Origin: Panulirus ornatus
Lineage: Eukaryota > Arthropoda > Malacostraca > Decapoda > Palinuridae
Assembly: GCF_036320965.1 (NCBI RefSeq)
Contig: NC_092271.1
Span: 27,971,036-28,035,035, forward strand
Direction of reading: 5' to 3'
DNA length: 64,000 nucleotides
In this document: one piece after another, positions 45,120 through 59,235 of the stretch
Layout: each line of letters starts with the position of its first letter
Position numbering within the stretch: the stretch's first letter is position 1
Position numbers and translations under genes: made by a program
The notes under the pieces: model-generated
What the model was told of the DNA's origin: nothing
What the model saw: the letters and a program-made list of their open reading frames with translations, nothing else
Databases searched by the model: none

Positions 45120-45790
45120 AAAGCATGGGTGAACGACATCAGATTCTCCTCCACTCATTCGTGAATGGTATTTAAGTACTTAAACATTTTCTCTTACTTT
45201 AGGTTTCTCTTGTAAAATATAACTATACAAATATCTTTTACCTCTCTGTTTATGTCTGATATCATCACTATAAACAGTGCTGGGGGTAACACAGTACTTG
45301 TGGCACACCTGACAACACATCCTCTTGATGAGTCTAGTTTCCCGTGACGCTGAATGAAGTGTTTGTCAAAAACTCCGAAATCCACGTTTCTGGCAAACAT
45401 CTGATGTTGTCTTCCGTTATCTTATCCATGAAAAGTCTGTGGTTCACTTTGTCAAACGATTTCGGCTGGTCAAAAATCCATTCTCGTTCCCAGCATTAGA
45501 ATGACAGACACGTTTTTGCTAAGTATTTCTATAAGTGTTGATGAAGTCATGAACACCTCCACACCTGCCTTCGTTAGCGGAGATGTTGATCCCGCATTCA
45601 CGACGTGTCACTCTTCCTAACACCATCACTACCAGCGACGTCCATCTTAAAGATGTTCTTCCTTTCTGCAGAGGCTTAGGTCCTCCTCTGTGTATTGCCG
45701 ATACAGAAGCCATTTGTGGAACTTCCGCCGTAATACTTTCATCCAGACTTCGTCTCAACAGCATCATCGGTTCTCCAGTTTATTGTTTGT
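45120..45790 (-). pseudogene. LINE reverse transcriptase fragment, decayed
   Basis: On the minus strand, in overlapping frames, the segment reads FDQPKSFDKVNHRLFMDKIT (the catalytic F/YxDxxKAFD block, here with a changed aspartate region), then WISEFLTNTSFSVTGN, then SGVPQ-like and TVLPPALFIVMISDINREV, which corresponds to PQGTVLGPLLF. Frame breaks separate these blocks. Only the palm region is present. Confidence 0.65.
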
Positions 45791-46211
45791 CTTTTTAAGG
45801 AACTGGTTGTCACAGCTTCACCTGGTCACAGTGTTGAGCTTTCCATGAGTAGGTCAACTGCAATCAGTATGTTATTTAGAGTTACTTTAACCAAGAATAT
45901 CTGCAACAACCAATTCATATTTCCGATGCCTGATCTCTCTCATTTTGTTCTTCCTCTAGTTTGCTGTCCGTATTTATACCAGTTCACCCGAGTTTAGTAA
46001 TTACTGAAGCATTAGGGCAAGTTTCTTACACGTTTTCCCTCTCCTTCTTTCCATATTTTCTCCTTTAACAATGTTTCCATCATATCATAAGTACTACATT
46101 ATCCTCTTTAGTAACATTCCTTAAAAATTATGATTTTTAAGGCTGAGTTCTCAGTTACGAAGTTTTTTACCTTTATAGATATGGTGTAGTTTTGCATAGT
46201 TTATTGATACC

Positions 46212-46458
46212 CATGGTTTACTATCATCCATGGTTTACTATCATCCATGGTTTACTATCATCCATGGTTTACTATCATCCATGGTTTACTGTTATCCATC
46301 GTCTACTGTCATCCATGGTTTACTATCATCCATGGTTTACTATCATCCATGGTTTACTGTTATCCATCGTCTACTGTCATCCATGGTTTACTATCATCCA
46401 TGGTTTACTGTTATCCATCGTCTACTGTCATCCATGGTTTACTGTCATCCATGGTTAT
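46212..46458. repeat. 17-bp minisatellite, about 14 copies
   Basis: CATGGTTTACTATCATC, with interspersed ATCGTCTACTGTCATCC units that recur as a 34-51-bp higher pattern. Confidence 0.95.
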
Positions 46459-46593
46459 CCATCTTCAATATAAATAATGACCCATCTCATCACCCTTTCT
46501 CAAAAATATATGTACAAGAGAAACTGAAAGAAAAAGATGAACTCATAGCTCAAGTCAAGCGTCTGCTGCACTACATTCAAGACACAATATCAA

Positions 46594-48170
46594 GTGCTAA
46601 GATCATGTCGTGTGAGCAGAGGACGTCCCCCGCTTGCCTGCCATGGGACTGATAACAAACGTGTTTATATTTGTGAATTACACGATCATGGAAATATCTC
46701 GAGGATCGTTCTATCGTCGGGACACACACACGGATCGTTCCGTCGTAGAGCCAAACCTGCCGCCGATCTGGGATCCGCTTGTACGGCGGCCACTCTGGAG
46801 TCCTGTTGGCGTGTAGCAACGTCAACCACGACGAACGTACGGCAGAGTAATGCCACGTTCGTCTCACGTACGTCCAACGCACCATTAGTGGTGTCATCGA
46901 CGAGACACAACCCAACTAAGTGGAGGACTGCAGGAGCAACCCCACCAGGAAGGGATTCGACCTCGCTTGAGAGAGCGCGGGGGAAATATGATTGTGTATG
47001 CTCGGACATGCTAGCAAAATAGGGAATTAAATATTTCCTGCTTGAGACTACGTCAAGAAAGGGCACCAGGAGGTTGGCAAACCGAGTAATCAAATGTAAT
47101 TACCGAACAAGAGTTTTCCAGGATGCGTCGAGCCTTCTGACCCAAAGAATAACTCGATCTCGTCTTCGTCATCACCGTTGCATAACGCCAAAAGTCCCTT
47201 TTCCTCCAGCAGCTCCAACACATACTTAGGAGACGGTACTTCGTTGCCTTTCGCCATCCAACGCCATCGTCTGTGAGCCGCGTTTCCAACATGCAGCACC
47301 ATGAGGCGAGGGAGGGTTCTGGCCTGCCCAGCCTCACAGACGTGATGTGCGGCCTGACAAACACTCTACCAACATCTCACTTGGACACGCACATTACACT
47401 TCACTCATCCGTGTGCCTGGCAGTAGTGATGCATGGCATAATGCATTAAGCTTCACATGATGAAGGATTATAACAGACAGCAAAGGTTACATGTCAGACA
47501 AACTATTCAACGTTGTCCTCGGGTCCCTCACCTCCCGCTGTTGACATGTTTGCAAGCCTTGAGAATGTTTACAGCGGGGGAGATGTTGTCAGGTGCTTCC
47601 CTGAGGTAAACATGAACAGGGACGACCAAGGGTCGTAACAACATATCCTCGGGTTCGTGGGTACAGAGGCCGGCGCTTAACGGGATATATAATCAGTCTC
47701 TCACCATAAGCTGTGCGAGTCTATATGAACCGGAGAGCTCAGAGATGGTGGTCAAACTAACATGGCCATTTAGAGGTCAATCTGCTGCTCTCAGGGTAAT
47801 GTTGTCATTCGTCATGGATAACCAGCAGACGGAGACCTATCATCTACCCCTAGTGGGTAGCAGGTCAAGCCGGCCTCCTGCACCAGGAGACGCCTGACCA
47901 ACCCTGCAGCTGCACTCAGTGTTGTTCAAACTGGAACCCTTGACCGTGGGTTTGAACTCATGATAAAACGTCCATAGCGACGTCCCAGAAGTACCCGGGG
48001 ATCACCTGTGCAGTGTTGTACATCCTCACAAGTGATAAGGAGAGAGACGGAGAGGAGTCTAGCACACGGCGAAACTTCTGTCAATTACGAGGGAATTGCC
48101 TCTAAGATCCAGTTGGCAAACTCTCTTGTGCAAATAGGCGACGAAGGACTTCGCGAGGAAATACCAATAT
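46594..48170. other. No gene established
   Basis: CpG-richer unique DNA (46.6-47.0 kb) with overlapping frames of 135-142 codons on both strands and a B-box-like GGTCGAATCCC on the minus strand near 46,960, possibly a tRNA-derived repeat. The remainder is featureless apart from the frame at 47,090. Confidence 0.4.
47090..47302 (-). CDS. Isolated acidic open frame, unknown
   Basis: Seventy codons ending in TGA. The middle reads MAKGNEVPSPKYVLELLEEK and then an acidic run, NGDDEDEIELFFGSEG. An acidic N-terminal stretch like this is found in some domesticated piggyBac-type proteins, but no catalytic region follows, so this is only a comparison. No convincing splice sites. Confidence 0.22.
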   Translation of the reverse strand: MVLHVGNAAHRRWRWMAKGNEVPSPKYVLELLEEKGLLALCNGDDEDEIELFFGSEGSTHPGKLLFGNYI

Positions 48171-48179
48171 GTGGCAAAA

Positions 48180-48375
48180 GGTCAAGAGTTACTGGGGCAG
48201 CCACAGGTCTCGGAGCGGCGTTGCACTCATATCTGAGGTGACGCTGGGGCAGACATAGGTCTGAGGACGCTGGGCCAATTATAGGTCAGCCGATGCTCGG
48301 GCAGTTACAAGCCTAGAGTCGCTAGGGTAATTACGGGTCAGGGGACGCTGCGGTAGTTCTAGGTCAGGTCAGGTG
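48180..48375. repeat. Degenerate ~26-bp minisatellite
   Basis: About five diverged units of TCTGAGGACGCTGGGGCAGT then TACAGG. Confidence 0.7.
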
Positions 48376-48832
48376 GCTGTGTCTACCGCCCAGCTTCCCA
48401 TGACCAAAGTAACGGGATCAGAGAAGCGTCAGTCAAGCAGCACCAGTGGAAACCTCACAATCCGTTCCTGCTGATCCAGGGACGCTGACCGCCCTCCCAG
48501 TACAGCTGCGTGGGCTCGAACTCCGCCTCGCTTCCAGCTCCGCTAAGACCGCCACGCAACACCACCTCAAAACCAGCATTTTGGGGGAAATACGACACCG
48601 TAAGACTCTCTGGAGCGAGACCGTGTAGAGAAACGAGGAGGAAAAATGTAAAAAGGTTTAGGATATTTCACATACTCTCCTGCCGGAATAATCCGAACTA
48701 CTGTCGCTCAGTTTCGACAAAAACAACGCGTAAAACAATAATAATTTTAGTTGTTTCAAATGGATTCATTTTGTTTTCATATTCTTCATTTATAACATCG
48801 CTTATTTCCTGCTCACGTCCCCCGCGTTCACA

Positions 48833-49009
48833 GCAGGCAGGCAGCAGGGCGGCCACGGACCCGTGTCCAGGGAAGATGCGGGAGGACATGGCGGGCGGGA
48901 AGCCGCGGGTGACGCTGGCGGTATCAAGAAATTCTTCGAGAAAGCTACAAATTCTCAGATTTTACCGAGACTGTCAACATTAGACATCTTTTCAGTCCAT
49001 TTGTGTTAA
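48833..49009 (+). CDS. GC-rich exon-like segment, strand uncertain
   Basis: After an acceptor (CTCACGTCCCCCGCGTTCACAG) a plus-strand frame runs to TAA through GRQQGGHGPVSREDAGGHGG and IKKFFEKATNSQILPRLSTL. On the minus strand the same DNA has an ATG (MSSRIFPGHGSVAALLPACC) with a possible GGAC/GTGAGC donor. Either could be a CpG-type exon, and neither links to other exons by phase with confidence. Confidence 0.25.
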   Translation, partial: AGRQQGGHGPVSREDAGGHGGREAAGDAGGIKKFFEKATNSQILPRLSTLDIFSVHLC

Positions 49010-49844
49010 CCAGTTTACCACCAGGATAAAGTGGCGATGTTGTGCTCAAGTTTGAATGTGTGGTAATAAAAGAGGACATTAAAAGCGTAGATTTGAGAAA
49101 GGAAATCAAGAGGAGATATCATCGTGAACACTAAACAAACTTCAGTCATTTCTATGGTGACGTACAATGGGAAATGGGATTTTGTAGCCTGAATCAAACG
49201 CGTTGTGTTGAGAAGTCCTGTAATATTTACAGTGAGGGAGTAAAGGTATGGGTACCTCAAGCCTGAAATACAGATGGAACGATAATACAGAGGAAGGAAT
49301 GGTTTAATGAAAGATGGAGCTTCGAGACGTGCAGCGGCTAAGAAAAGGACGGCAATCTAACCATCAAGCATTTAGAAGGTATCAAGGAACACAGAAATGT
49401 ATTAAGGTACATATAAGGAGTACAGCAGGAGGAAACGAGAGGAACAAAGAAACTCTGGAAAGATTATTGTAGATAAGGCATCTGGGAAAATCAGAAATGT
49501 TCCATAATTCATCAGAAGCTAGGTGTCAGTCAGGGAGCAAGTAATCGGGCGAAGGATTGGACGAACTGCAGAGGATGATGCCAGGAACTGAACAGCAAGT
49601 TCACAAGTGTTTCCGCCGTAGTGGCAGCACACTAGCCACAACATCAGTGACGTGGAATGGGGAACAGGTTCTGGAAATCGTGGAGATATCTACTATACTG
49701 AGAGGACTTGACTCATTCAAGGCTCATGGTCCTGATGAACTTTCATCATGTGTGCTCAAGACCTGTGCACATACGTTAGACACACCATCAGAATCTGTTC
49801 CAGATGTCACTGGAGAGAAGCAGAGTCTCAAGGCAATGGAAAAG

Positions 49845-49985
49845 GGCAAACGTCTTACCTATATATAACCAAGGAAGGAGGCAAACGTCTTACCTATATA
49901 TAACCAAGGAAGGAGGCAAACGTCTTATCTATATATAACCAAGGAAGGAGGCAAACGTCTTACCTATATATAACCAAGGAAGGAG
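49845..49985. repeat. 35-bp tandem repeat, 4 copies, inside LINE
   Basis: GGCAAACGTCTTACCTATAT then ATAACCAAGGAAGGA, one base different in the third copy. It sits where the finger domain of the decayed polymerase should be. Confidence 0.95.
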
Positions 49986-50764
49986 GCCGGAAACACGTGG
50001 ATGACTTGTGCGGAGGCGAAATTTCTTAACTGAGAGACAGTATGATTTTAGGGAGAGGAAGTCAAGTGTGCCTTACCTCGAATTTTACGCGAGTGAACTG
50101 AGTCCTAGACAGAAGGAAAGGCTGGGAGGACTGTCTGTGCCTGGATAGCCACAAGGCATCTAACACTGTACCAAACAGGAGGCGGATCAAGAAGCTGGAT
50201 CACTAAGAAGAAATAAACGGGATAAACCCGATTGCTGGATATATGAGTGATTATCTCAGTGGGAGGGAACAAAAGACGCATGTCAAAGGAGCCACTTCCA
50301 AATGGGTTGAGGTGACCAGCGGAGTGCCACAGGGTTCGATTCTGGGACCACTTCTGATCTTGTTCTGTATTAATGACTGGCTTGAAGTATGGAATCCTAC
50401 TTGAATATGTCTGCAAATGAGGGAAATGAGAAGCAAGGAAGATTGCATCAACTTACAAGGGGACTTAACAAACTCCAAAGTTGGTCTGAATCGTGGGTGA
50501 TGAAATTCAACCCAAGCAAATTACAGTAATGAGGATGGGACAAAGCGAGAGACGGCCTCATTATGATTATCACGTGCAGGATCTTGCGTGTGAGAGGAAG
50601 TAGGCACCGCTTCTCACCTGATCACAACCTAAAAGCTTTTAAAAAGAGATGGAGGAAATGGACAATAGACAGTAGTCTGAGAGACGAAGGGATACAGCTA
50701 ACACAGGAAATAACACGAAATTCAATAAGAAACTTGTAAATAAGGATGTAAAGAAATACTTCTA

Positions 50765-50850
50765 TAAGAGTGGTGGACGAATGGGACAGATGAGCTGAGG
50801 GAATGGTTAATGTGGACAGATGAACTGAGGGAATGGTTAATGTGGACAGA
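50765..50850. repeat. 32-bp tandem duplication inside LINE
   Basis: GGACAGATGAGCTGAGGGAA then TGGTTAATGT, repeated. Confidence 0.9.
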
Positions 50851-50937
50851 ATATATACAGTTAGGAGGATATGTTATGTTACACGATGTTCAAGAGATGG
50901 AGCCCCATGACTCCTCCCTGTACAGTACATATAAATA

Positions 50938-50939
<2 letters not shown>

Positions 50940-50974
<35 letters not shown>

Positions 50975-50984
50975 ACACACAATG
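50940..50984. repeat. (CA)n microsatellite
   Basis: CA repeats with one TACA interruption. Confidence 0.97.
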
Positions 50985-51839
50985 AGACAGAAGGTTCAGT
51001 ATCTGCTCACTTTTGTTTGTGTAATCAACTATGTATAGATGTATTCATCAACTTTTATGTATACGGAAACTTTCCCTTACACATTTGCTTCTTCATGTCA
51101 ATATACGTGTACTTATTCATAAACTTACATTCATACATAAAGAGAGAGAAACTTCCACTAACATATAAGCTTATATGTACACATAAGTTTCAATGTACAC
51201 GTCACTAGGCATTCATAAGGTAATACGCTTACATAAATCTCCACATAAATAGGTACGCTTACAGTAAAGTGCATATAAGCTTTCCATTTTTAATCAGGTT
51301 ATGAATACATTAGCTTCCGTAAATCTATTCATAATTATGTGTATGTGAAAAGATATGATAATCTAGCTATATAGTAAGCTGTGATCCATGTATACATGAA
51401 CTCCCACTGAAGCACAGTTCTTTTACACAGGACAGAACAACATCGCTGGACACGCAAAATGGCAGACGATTCGTCTAGAATACATTGGAGGAGAGTGAGA
51501 GATGAGAGAGGCCATAGAAATATCTAGAATGGATATATAAATCTGCAGGATACAGCGGTATCTACATGGCCACTTAGAAAAGTTGCTCAGCGTCCGGGCC
51601 AAGAAAAGCGCACATTGCGACGTCTGCTGGGATGTGCGGTCCAGACGCTCGTATAGCAACATGTATCAAACATACACACCGAATTCCACGGGCAACACCC
51701 TCGCTGAATGACTGATTCGTGACAAAAAATAGTCGTTTTGGGAAATCGTACGAGTTATACTGAAATATTATATGTGACATATCACATACAGTAGTTGTAA
51801 GATAATCGCTATCAGCCGGTTTAAACAGGAAACGAGTTG

Positions 51840-51842
<3 letters not shown>
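50985..51842. other. No gene seen
   Basis: AT-rich DNA with loosely repeated CATATAAGCTT- and TTACATAA-like words (51,080-51,330). Confidence 0.5.
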
Positions 51843-51924
<82 letters not shown>

Positions 51925-51991
51925 TTATATTTTATTTATTTATTATACTTTGTCGCTGTCTCCCGCATTTGCGAGATAGCGCAAGGAAACT
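51843..51991 (-). mobile_element. Very short LINE 3' end with (TA)n tail
   Basis: TTATACTTTGTCGCTGTCTC then CCGCATTTGCGAGATAGCGC, a near-perfect copy of the last 46 bp of the 53-kb LINE family, preceded on the plus strand by (TA)n at 51,843-51,920. An extreme 5' truncation. Confidence 0.75.
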
Positions 51992-52059
51992 ACTGTCCAC
52001 CCAGGTCAATCCTGCTGCTACAAGGCTAGTCAAAAACACCACACATCCTGCCTCCACAG

Positions 52060-52291
52060 TTGTCACTGTGACAAGAAGACATGCTGCCACCAAACATCTA
52101 AGGATTATTTGATGTTTCACTCAATAATAAAGAAGTTTAGTGGCCCTGATGGAGTAAAACAGGAGTTTGGTAATGGTGCAGAATCCATAATATGTACACC
52201 AGACCTTCGCCCAGAATTAGTCAGATTTGGTCCTGAGTTCTCCATAAAGGCTGAAGTGGAGGACATTGACATTGTTAAGGAAGAGTTCTGA
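52060..52291 (+). CDS. Terminal-exon-like segment with acidic KxE motifs
   Basis: After an acceptor (CATCCTGCCTCCACAG) the frame runs to TGA at 52,291. It reads MFHSIIKKFSGPDGVKQEFG and later EFSIKAEVEDIDIVKEEF. VKQEF, IKAEV and VKEEF fit the psi-K-x-E pattern seen near the ends of arthropod nuclear proteins. It is followed by AT-rich sequence with AATAAA at about 52,490, like a 3' UTR. The real exon could start elsewhere, because an upstream piece (52,000-52,100) is also protein-like in another frame. No matching upstream exon was found. Confidence 0.4.
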
Positions 52292-52510
52292 GTGTTTTAA
52301 AGTTAATCTTTGTGCTGAAGATAAAATTGAACTAACCTTTGATTTTTCAAACAATGAACTGGTGAAGAGAGAATGAAATTTACTGTGTATACCTTGAAAG
52401 TAGTGAAATTGGAGAAAAATGTAGCTTAGACATTGAAGCTTATTGATACAGTGGTTAAATTGATGAGAACTGCTATTGACGTTTGTGTAAATAAATTATA
52501 CATTTCCTTT
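52292..52510 (+). other. 3'-UTR-like tract with poly(A) signal
   Basis: AT-rich non-coding sequence after the 52,060-52,291 frame. It contains the only AATAAA (TGTAAATAAATTATAC, about 52,483-52,498) placed where a poly(A) signal would be expected for that exon. Confidence 0.35.
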
Positions 52511-52604
52511 TTCCATAGCCAGAGGTTGAACCATTATGTGACATTCATTTTTTCATTCATTTCAAGCTAGAAGTTTCAGTTTTCTAAATTGTTTCTTACA
52601 TTTT

Positions 52605-55371
<2,767 letters not shown>

Positions 55372-55453
<82 letters not shown>
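55372..55453. repeat. (TA)n microsatellite at LINE 5' boundary
   Basis: Pure TA directly at the upstream limit of the minus-strand LINE. Confidence 0.98.
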
Positions 55454-55458
<5 letters not shown>

Positions 55459-55754
55459 AAAAATTGATGGACTTTTTTGAAGGCCCTTTCCTACTTTCCA
55501 CAATATATCGTTCATATAGTTAATGTGTACATTACCAGGTACATAGGCTTCTTCCCTCTATGTAGACTTTCACACTTGATTTAACTCAAGTCTCGTCGGG
55601 TTAAAAAAGGTGAACCTTGGCCCAAGATTATATCAACATCTTTCCGGAAATTGGCTTCCCAGTAAAAAAAAAAGGCTTTAAATTACCTTAACAGGCGGTA
55701 GAAACGATCTAGTCATTATAGATGCAGGGAAACTCAACTAAAGGTATATAATGG

Positions 55755-55915
55755 TAGGATCCTTGAGCAGGACGGTACAATCACGAAGTACAGTGGTACG
55801 ATCCTTGAGGAGGACCGTATAACCAGTGAGTATGCCAGCATGATGCCTGAGCATGATGCCTGATCAGGACACTATCGTCTCTAAGGGTCATAAGTTCACC
55901 CTCATGGGTTCCCTC
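55755..55915. mobile_element. Fold-back repeat, copy 4 (degenerate)
   Basis: ATCCTTGAGCAGGACGGTAC, TGGTACGATCCTTGAGGAGG and related units in tandem. The hairpin core is not clear, but CTAAGGGTCATAAG on the right may be the inverted side. Confidence 0.45.
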
Positions 55916-56499
55916 CATCCTGCGGAGAGGTCTTAGCGTCGTGCTCAAGGCTTGGAATGGAGGTTTGGATCCAGTGTTGACACAGGGGCAGATAAACATG
56001 ATAAAGGAAAATAAAATCAACGGAGCAGAAAGTGGACAGTAAGGGCTTCACTAGAGCAGCCACAGGACCACAAACCATGTAACCAGTGTATATGAAGCCT
56101 TCTGGAACCACGTGGGCTTCACCGTTCCCGTACAACGGTTGGTGTGGAAGACACTACTGTAGAAGGAGGTAAACGGCGCACTAGAAATACGAATATATAC
56201 AGAGAGACAGAGATAACAGCCGTGACTATCATGGAACATTACGGTACTTGGTCGCCGGCAGAGGAGCGAGATCAACGTTACCAACCGTCGGTAACGGGCA
56301 CGATGCGTTACATCCCCACAAACACTCCTCTTACGGACCGAAAACACGTGTAACGAATCATACAGTCCAGTACGAAGTGATGGCCCACGAAAACTGAGGC
56401 ATCTACTTTGGGAGTAGCGACAGTTTCCTGCGAAAATGCTATATTCTAATTACAGTGATCTTGTCCAAGAACTGGAAAGCTCTATTAACAACGAATTAG

Positions 56500-56946
56500 G
56501 TTAATGAAGAGCAATTACGACCTGATAATCACAAAGGTTTATCAAATCTTCACGATCGCTTACCAAACGGTATGATATCTGTTCGGGGAGTGAAAGACTC
56601 AGAAAACGACTTAATTACATCAGGGGCAGCTGACAACAAGCATTACGACCAGGTGGGCACGAAGGAAGACCCTCGGATCTCAGAAGACCAAGTGGGAGCC
56701 GTCAAGACCTACGGAAGACCTCAAAGTCTTGCTCTCATGATGTCAACAACCCATGAAGATCCTCTGGCGAATATTATCAATAACAGGATCAAAACTGAAG
56801 ATCCTTCTGGCCTCCTCTCAACTCTAACTGAAGTGTGCAAAGGATCGGATGGTTACGATATGTACTACTCACTCTCCTTACCTACAAAAAAGGACGTACC
56901 ACTAACGCCGTCTCTTACTACCGAAATCCACAATGAATTCCACTGA
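56500..56946 (+). CDS. Isolated open frame, polar protein with IKTED motif
   Basis: Open from 56,500 to a TGA at 56,944-56,946, with an ATG at 56,572. The peptide is non-repetitive and polar, containing LITSGAADNKHYDQVG, ANIINNRIKTEDPSGLLS and DGYDMYYSLSLPTKKD. IKTED fits the sumoylation consensus. It lies in the same frame as, and 41 bp before, the exon-like frame at 56,985. The gap is too short for an ordinary intron, so the pair is either two exons joined to other exons or one exon broken by a stop. The upstream acceptor (AACGAATTAG) is poor. Confidence 0.3.
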   Translation, partial: VNEEQLRPDNHKGLSNLHDRLPNGMISVRGVKDSENDLITSGAADNKHYDQVGTKEDPRISEDQVGAVKTYGRPQSLALMMSTTHEDPLANIINNRIKTEDPSGLLSTLTEVCKGSDGYDMYYSLSLPTKKDVPLTPSLTTEIHNEFH

Positions 56947-56984
56947 ACTCTTTTTCTCTATCTTTCATCACCTGGGTCCTCTAG

Positions 56985-57390
56985 GTTCCGGCAGGAAAGA
57001 TCAGATCGCGAACCTTGGTCTGAGGTGGTGCCGGCGAACTGCCCAGCAAACCCCGCGGCCTGCGAAGACCTCCTCACCCATGGAGTACTCCTCAGGGTCT
57101 ACTGTCGCCCTCCTAAGGACGCGGATGACTGGGTTCTTATTAAGATACACAACAGTTGGTATAACGACAGTGTACAAGTCTCCTTCAAACACATCGAGGA
57201 AAACACTGGAGGAGTATTTTTAGTCTCATCTAAGGAAACACATGTCCGGTTTCGGAAACTTCCTCCCTCAAACAGACCAGAGAAGCTTAAGTTTAACATT
57301 CATAGTTTTGAGCAGATATTGAACTTTGTCCTTCTTAACAGATTTTTTTCAATATATATCATTATGTTTCTTCTGTTCACTGTGTTATAA
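56985..57390 (+). CDS. Possible terminal exon of the nested plus-strand gene
   Basis: Follows an acceptor (CTTTCATCACCTGGGTCCTCTAG). After a one-base phase, which matches the phase-2 donor at 42,109, the frame runs about 135 codons to TAA at 57,390. The first part is protein-like: FRQERSDREPWSEVV, LTHGVLLRVYCRPPKDADDW and LIKIHNSWYNDSVQVSFKHI. The end becomes hydrophobic and AT-rich (FSIYIIMFLLF), so the true end could be a donor before about 57,290. No AATAAA is seen close by. I could not place the family. Confidence 0.35.
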
Positions 57391-57715
57391 AGTTTATATC
57401 CGCACAAACATTTCTCTCCTCGATTCACAAACGTTTGTTGTCAGGTGAGCGTCAGCAGAAGTGAGCACAAACAGAGTCAGTATCACAAGGATGACGAGGG
57501 ACAAACAAAGTCGGTACTATGGGAAGAACATGACGCAAACAAAGAGGCCATCTAACACCTGAAGAACAAAACACGAACAAAGCTATTAACGGAAGAACAA
57601 GGCACTTACAAACGAGTACCAGATGGAGAACAACAAGCGAAAATCAAACCAGAACCACAGCAAAACAAAGTACAAGTCAATCCCGCACCGCCCCAGCAAC
57701 AAGCGGCCACAAACA
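57391..57715. other. No gene seen
   Basis: Unique DNA between the exon-like frame and the 22-bp repeat. 57,958-58,693 is likewise featureless, with ATT/ATC-rich patches at 58,510-58,590. 55,916-56,499 also shows nothing definite. Confidence 0.5.
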
Positions 57716-57957
57716 ACGCCAGTAACACCACGAGAACAAGCCAACAGCACCACGAGAACAAGCCAACAGCACCACGATAACAAGCCAACACCACCACGAG
57801 AACAAGCCAACAGCACCACGAGAACAAGCCAACAGCACCACGAAAACAAGCCAACACCACCACGAGAACAAGCCAACAGCACCACGAGAACAAGCCAACA
57901 GCACCACGAGAACAAGCCAACAGCACCACGAGAACAAGCCAACAACACCAGAAGAAC
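57716..57957. repeat. 22-bp minisatellite, about 11 copies
   Basis: Unit GCCAACAGCACCACGAGAAC plus AA. Confidence 0.95.
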
Positions 57958-58692
57958 CTGATACAAACAAAGATATGTGTCCGGCGGGGACACAAGAGAC
58001 ACAGTTAATACCACAGGTCGTCCAGTTCCTTAAGAATATATGTAATTAAATTCCGATTTTTTTTCCTCCGGAGGCGATGCAGCGCAACGTAAGTACCGGA
58101 TCTCCATGCTGTGCACCGTAATGCCTCACACAAATGTACACTCAGGAAGCATCCAGGGAAAAAAAGAAATCATCGCCCCACAGTTGGGTCGCCTCTTCCC
58201 TGATCATGCACCGCACCATGCACGTCAAATACACAGGCTTTGGTAAAAACATCCCCGGACCTACATGGAGGTGATCCCTCCCCCTGACACTGACGAGATC
58301 CTTCTCCGTGAGTCTATCAATAATATACATAACACAAGCAGTAATGTTTCCCGTTGGTCTGCGATGCAATGGTGTGTTCATAACATCTACCACATCTGAT
58401 CTGGCGGACGTAACGTCTTCGTTATCCCCCGTCGCCTTTCACGCCACCAGTAAACGAAATGTGGAGATTTTTACCCGTGGGTTTTGTGGTGTATGTGATT
58501 CTGACGGTTTAATAATTACACTAATAATTATCATGATGATTATCATTATAATCATTACCATTATTTTCATCTATATAATTATTGTTCACAGAATTATCTA
58601 CAGTCAAAAGGCCGATGATATACAGCGTAACAATCAATCGGACCAGTACGGGAAGATTACACTGTTGACCACCAAGTCCTCTCACGAAAATT

Positions 58693-58693
<1 letters not shown>

Positions 58694-58749
<56 letters not shown>
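58694..58749. repeat. (GT)n microsatellite
   Basis: Uninterrupted GT. Confidence 0.98.
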
Positions 58750-58750
<1 letters not shown>

Positions 58751-58879
58751 ATAAGAGTTCGTTCTGGTTATCAGTTTACAGAAGCTCAAGTTTCGAGCGT
58801 CCATTCACCGTTTACCTTGTGTTGTACCCAAACACTACCATCACTTCTCACCACCACAATAATGTCATCCGTGACCACA

Positions 58880-59235
58880 GTCTGAGAACACGACGATACG
58901 ACCCCCTGAGCATGACGGTACGACCCTTGAACACGACGACACGACCCCCTGAGCATGACGGTACGGACCCTTGAACACGACGATACGACCCCCTGAGCAT
59001 GACGGTATGACCCTTGAACACGACGATACGACCCCTGAGCATGACGGTGCGACCCTAGCCTTTAACGTGACCTGATCCTGGCCAAAGACCAAGTCATCTC
59101 ACCCATGACTTGCACCGTCGTGCTCAAGGGGCCGTACTGTTGTGCTCTGGAGTCTACCTTCGTTCTCAAAAGGAAGTCCCTTCGTGTTCAATAATTGTGA
59201 CGTCGTGCCCGGGGCTCTGCAGCACCGCACCGTTC
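58880..59235. mobile_element. Fold-back repeat, copy 5, arms of opposite orientation
   Basis: The left half is a tandem array alternating CCCTGAGCATGACGGTACGA and CCCTTGAACACGACGATACG. After a centre at about 59,057-59,105 the same unit appears reverse-complemented (GCACCGTCGTGCTCAAGGGG, then GTACTGTTGTGCTCTGG, then GTGACGTCGTGCCCGGGGCT) to about 59,235. This is the clearest case of arms in opposite orientation. Confidence 0.7.

Larger units (their letters stand above)
49430..50890 (+). pseudogene. LINE reverse transcriptase, longest CR1/L2-like copy, decayed
   Basis: From 49,557 the frame includes LRGLDSFKAHGPDELSSCVL, equivalent to the KSPGPDGI block. After an internal 35-bp repeat come remains of RKxSCL, LDxxKAFDxVPHxRL and, near 50,310-50,350, an almost intact VEVTSGVPQGSILGPLLI. 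The later part holds WSESWVMKFNPSK-like sequence. Numerous stops and shifts are present. It shares architecture with the copies at 7 and 18 kb. Confidence 0.75.

Noticed and set aside
46594..47022. 142-codon plus-strand frame
   Set aside because: Comparable open frames exist on the other strand, no splice sites or motifs, and a tRNA-like B box suggests repeat origin.
57586..58014. Cys/Leu/Val-rich minus-strand frames resembling membrane proteins
   Set aside because: 22-bp minisatellite read in reverse.
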